Source of the DNA: Candidatus Aenigmatarchaeota archaeon
GTDB taxonomy: Archaea; Aenigmatarchaeota; Aenigmatarchaeia; QMZP01; JAFGSV01
NCBI GenBank assembly: GCA_020343635.1
Contig: CP070804.1
Coordinates: 182,481-188,563 of the forward strand
Length of the DNA: 6,083 nt
Reading direction: 5' to 3'
The notes beneath the pieces are model-generated. The model made no database searches and was not told the DNA's origin. It worked only from the letters and a program-made list of their open reading frames with translations. Positions 5,648-6,083 of the stretch are shown piece by piece; position 1 is the stretch's first letter; each line of letters opens with the position of its first letter. The position numbers were made by a program, and so were the translations under genes.

Positions 5648-6083
5648 ACGCGGCAGCAGGCTTCACCTTACTCTGCATATGCTGGAGCCTCTTTATGGCA
5701 TTGTCTATTTTGCCTTCATACTGCTTGAACTTTCCGCCGATCCTGAAGCCTCCAGGACCTCTTAGAAGTGCTATATATTCCCTTCTCAGTGCATGTAGTC
5801 TCTCCAAGGCAGCTGCAATCATCCTGAAAGCCTGTGAATCTCCACTCTTGACAGCGTTCTCTACTATCTTGATCTCTCCAAGAGCCATGTCAATCTCCTT
5901 CTCTAGCCTTCCCGTTTCTCCTGTCACATCGCTTCTGAGCCTCTTCATGAGGCTACCCATCGCCCCTCCTCCACCTTCTACACCGGCGACTCTTGACTTG
6001 GCGCCTCCGCTGCTGGCTCCGCCGACGAAAGTATGTATTATGATCCAGAAAATTCCCAGTAATACCAGCACAATCAACCACAA
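5646..6083 (-). CDS. membrane-anchored helical protein, N-terminus outside or at window edge
   Basis: The open frame runs off the right edge; 145 residues are visible. It opens with one membrane helix (about residues 2-20, WLIVLVLLGIFWIIIHTFV), then a Gly/Ser/Ala-rich stretch (21-44). A basic and acidic helical region follows, including KRLRSDVTGETGRLEKEIDMAL at 47-68 and MIAAALERLHALRREYIALL at 88-107. It ends with a lysine-rich helix and PAAA. The first visible codon is TTG, which could be a rare start, but its position exactly at the edge makes a truncated gene more likely. The visible part suggests a membrane-tethered cytoplasmic helical domain. It heads the visible part of an operon with the membrane proteins downstream. 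No family is recognised. Confidence 0.75.
   Translation of the reverse strand: MWLIVLVLLGIFWIIIHTFVGGASSGGAKSRVAGVEGGGGAMGSLMKRLRSDVTGETGRLEKEIDMALGEIKIVENAVKSGDSQAFRMIAAALERLHALRREYIALLRGPGGFRIGGKFKQYEGKIDNAIKRLQHMQSKVKPAAA

Noticed and set aside
5067..5765. 232-residue open frame on the plus strand
   Set aside because: It is antisense to three overlapping-operon genes with good ribosome binding sites. The protein is rich in Tyr and Gln, as expected from reverse reading of membrane-helix codons.
6081..6083. TTG as the true start of the right-edge gene
   Set aside because: It coincides exactly with the window edge, so an open frame continuing beyond the window is the simpler explanation.

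Overview
This window reads as archaeal chromosome. The longest gene encodes a FlaI/GspE-type secretion ATPase in its archaeal form, with a long extra N-terminal domain and an IQDTLELP Asp box. The next gene on the same strand starts like an archaeal FlaJ/TadC-type membrane platform protein. Upstream regions carry archaeal TATA boxes at spacings that fit TBP/TFB promoters, and GG(A/T)G-type ribosome binding sites are mixed with apparently leaderless starts. AGG/AGA arginine and ATA isoleucine codons are common. The small membrane proteins and the proline-rich helical protein resemble hypothetical proteins common in DPANN archaea (Micrarchaeota, Diapherotrites, Woesearchaeota and relatives). That placement is a pattern-based inference and has not been tested.

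Left block (1-2660, minus strand): the secretion ATPase gene (414-2660) is followed after 40 bases by a truncated gene (1-373) for the membrane platform. Together they are the motor half of a type IV filament or secretion machine. Middle block (2744-4178, plus strand): a 128-residue coiled-coil protein, then a 334-residue protein with a duplicated helical motif, a proline-rich linker, an acidic patch and C-terminal coiled coils. The ATPase and coiled-coil genes diverge from an 83-base region. One AT-rich box there can be read as a TATA element in both directions and is flanked by two perfect palindromes. Right block (4219-6083, minus strand): a truncated gene for a membrane-anchored helical protein, followed by three related small membrane proteins of 146, 112 and 191 residues. 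The first three genes are tightly coupled, with 9-base gaps and ribosome binding sites touching the preceding stop codon. The last one has its own well-placed TATA box and probably a leaderless transcript.

A reasonable working model is a divergent locus that pairs a FlaI/FlaJ-like motor with soluble coiled-coil accessory proteins and a set of small polytopic membrane proteins. No pilin-like substrate, prepilin peptidase, tRNA, rRNA, mobile element or CRISPR array was found. Nearly all sequence is coding and no gene-free stretch exceeds 100 bases.
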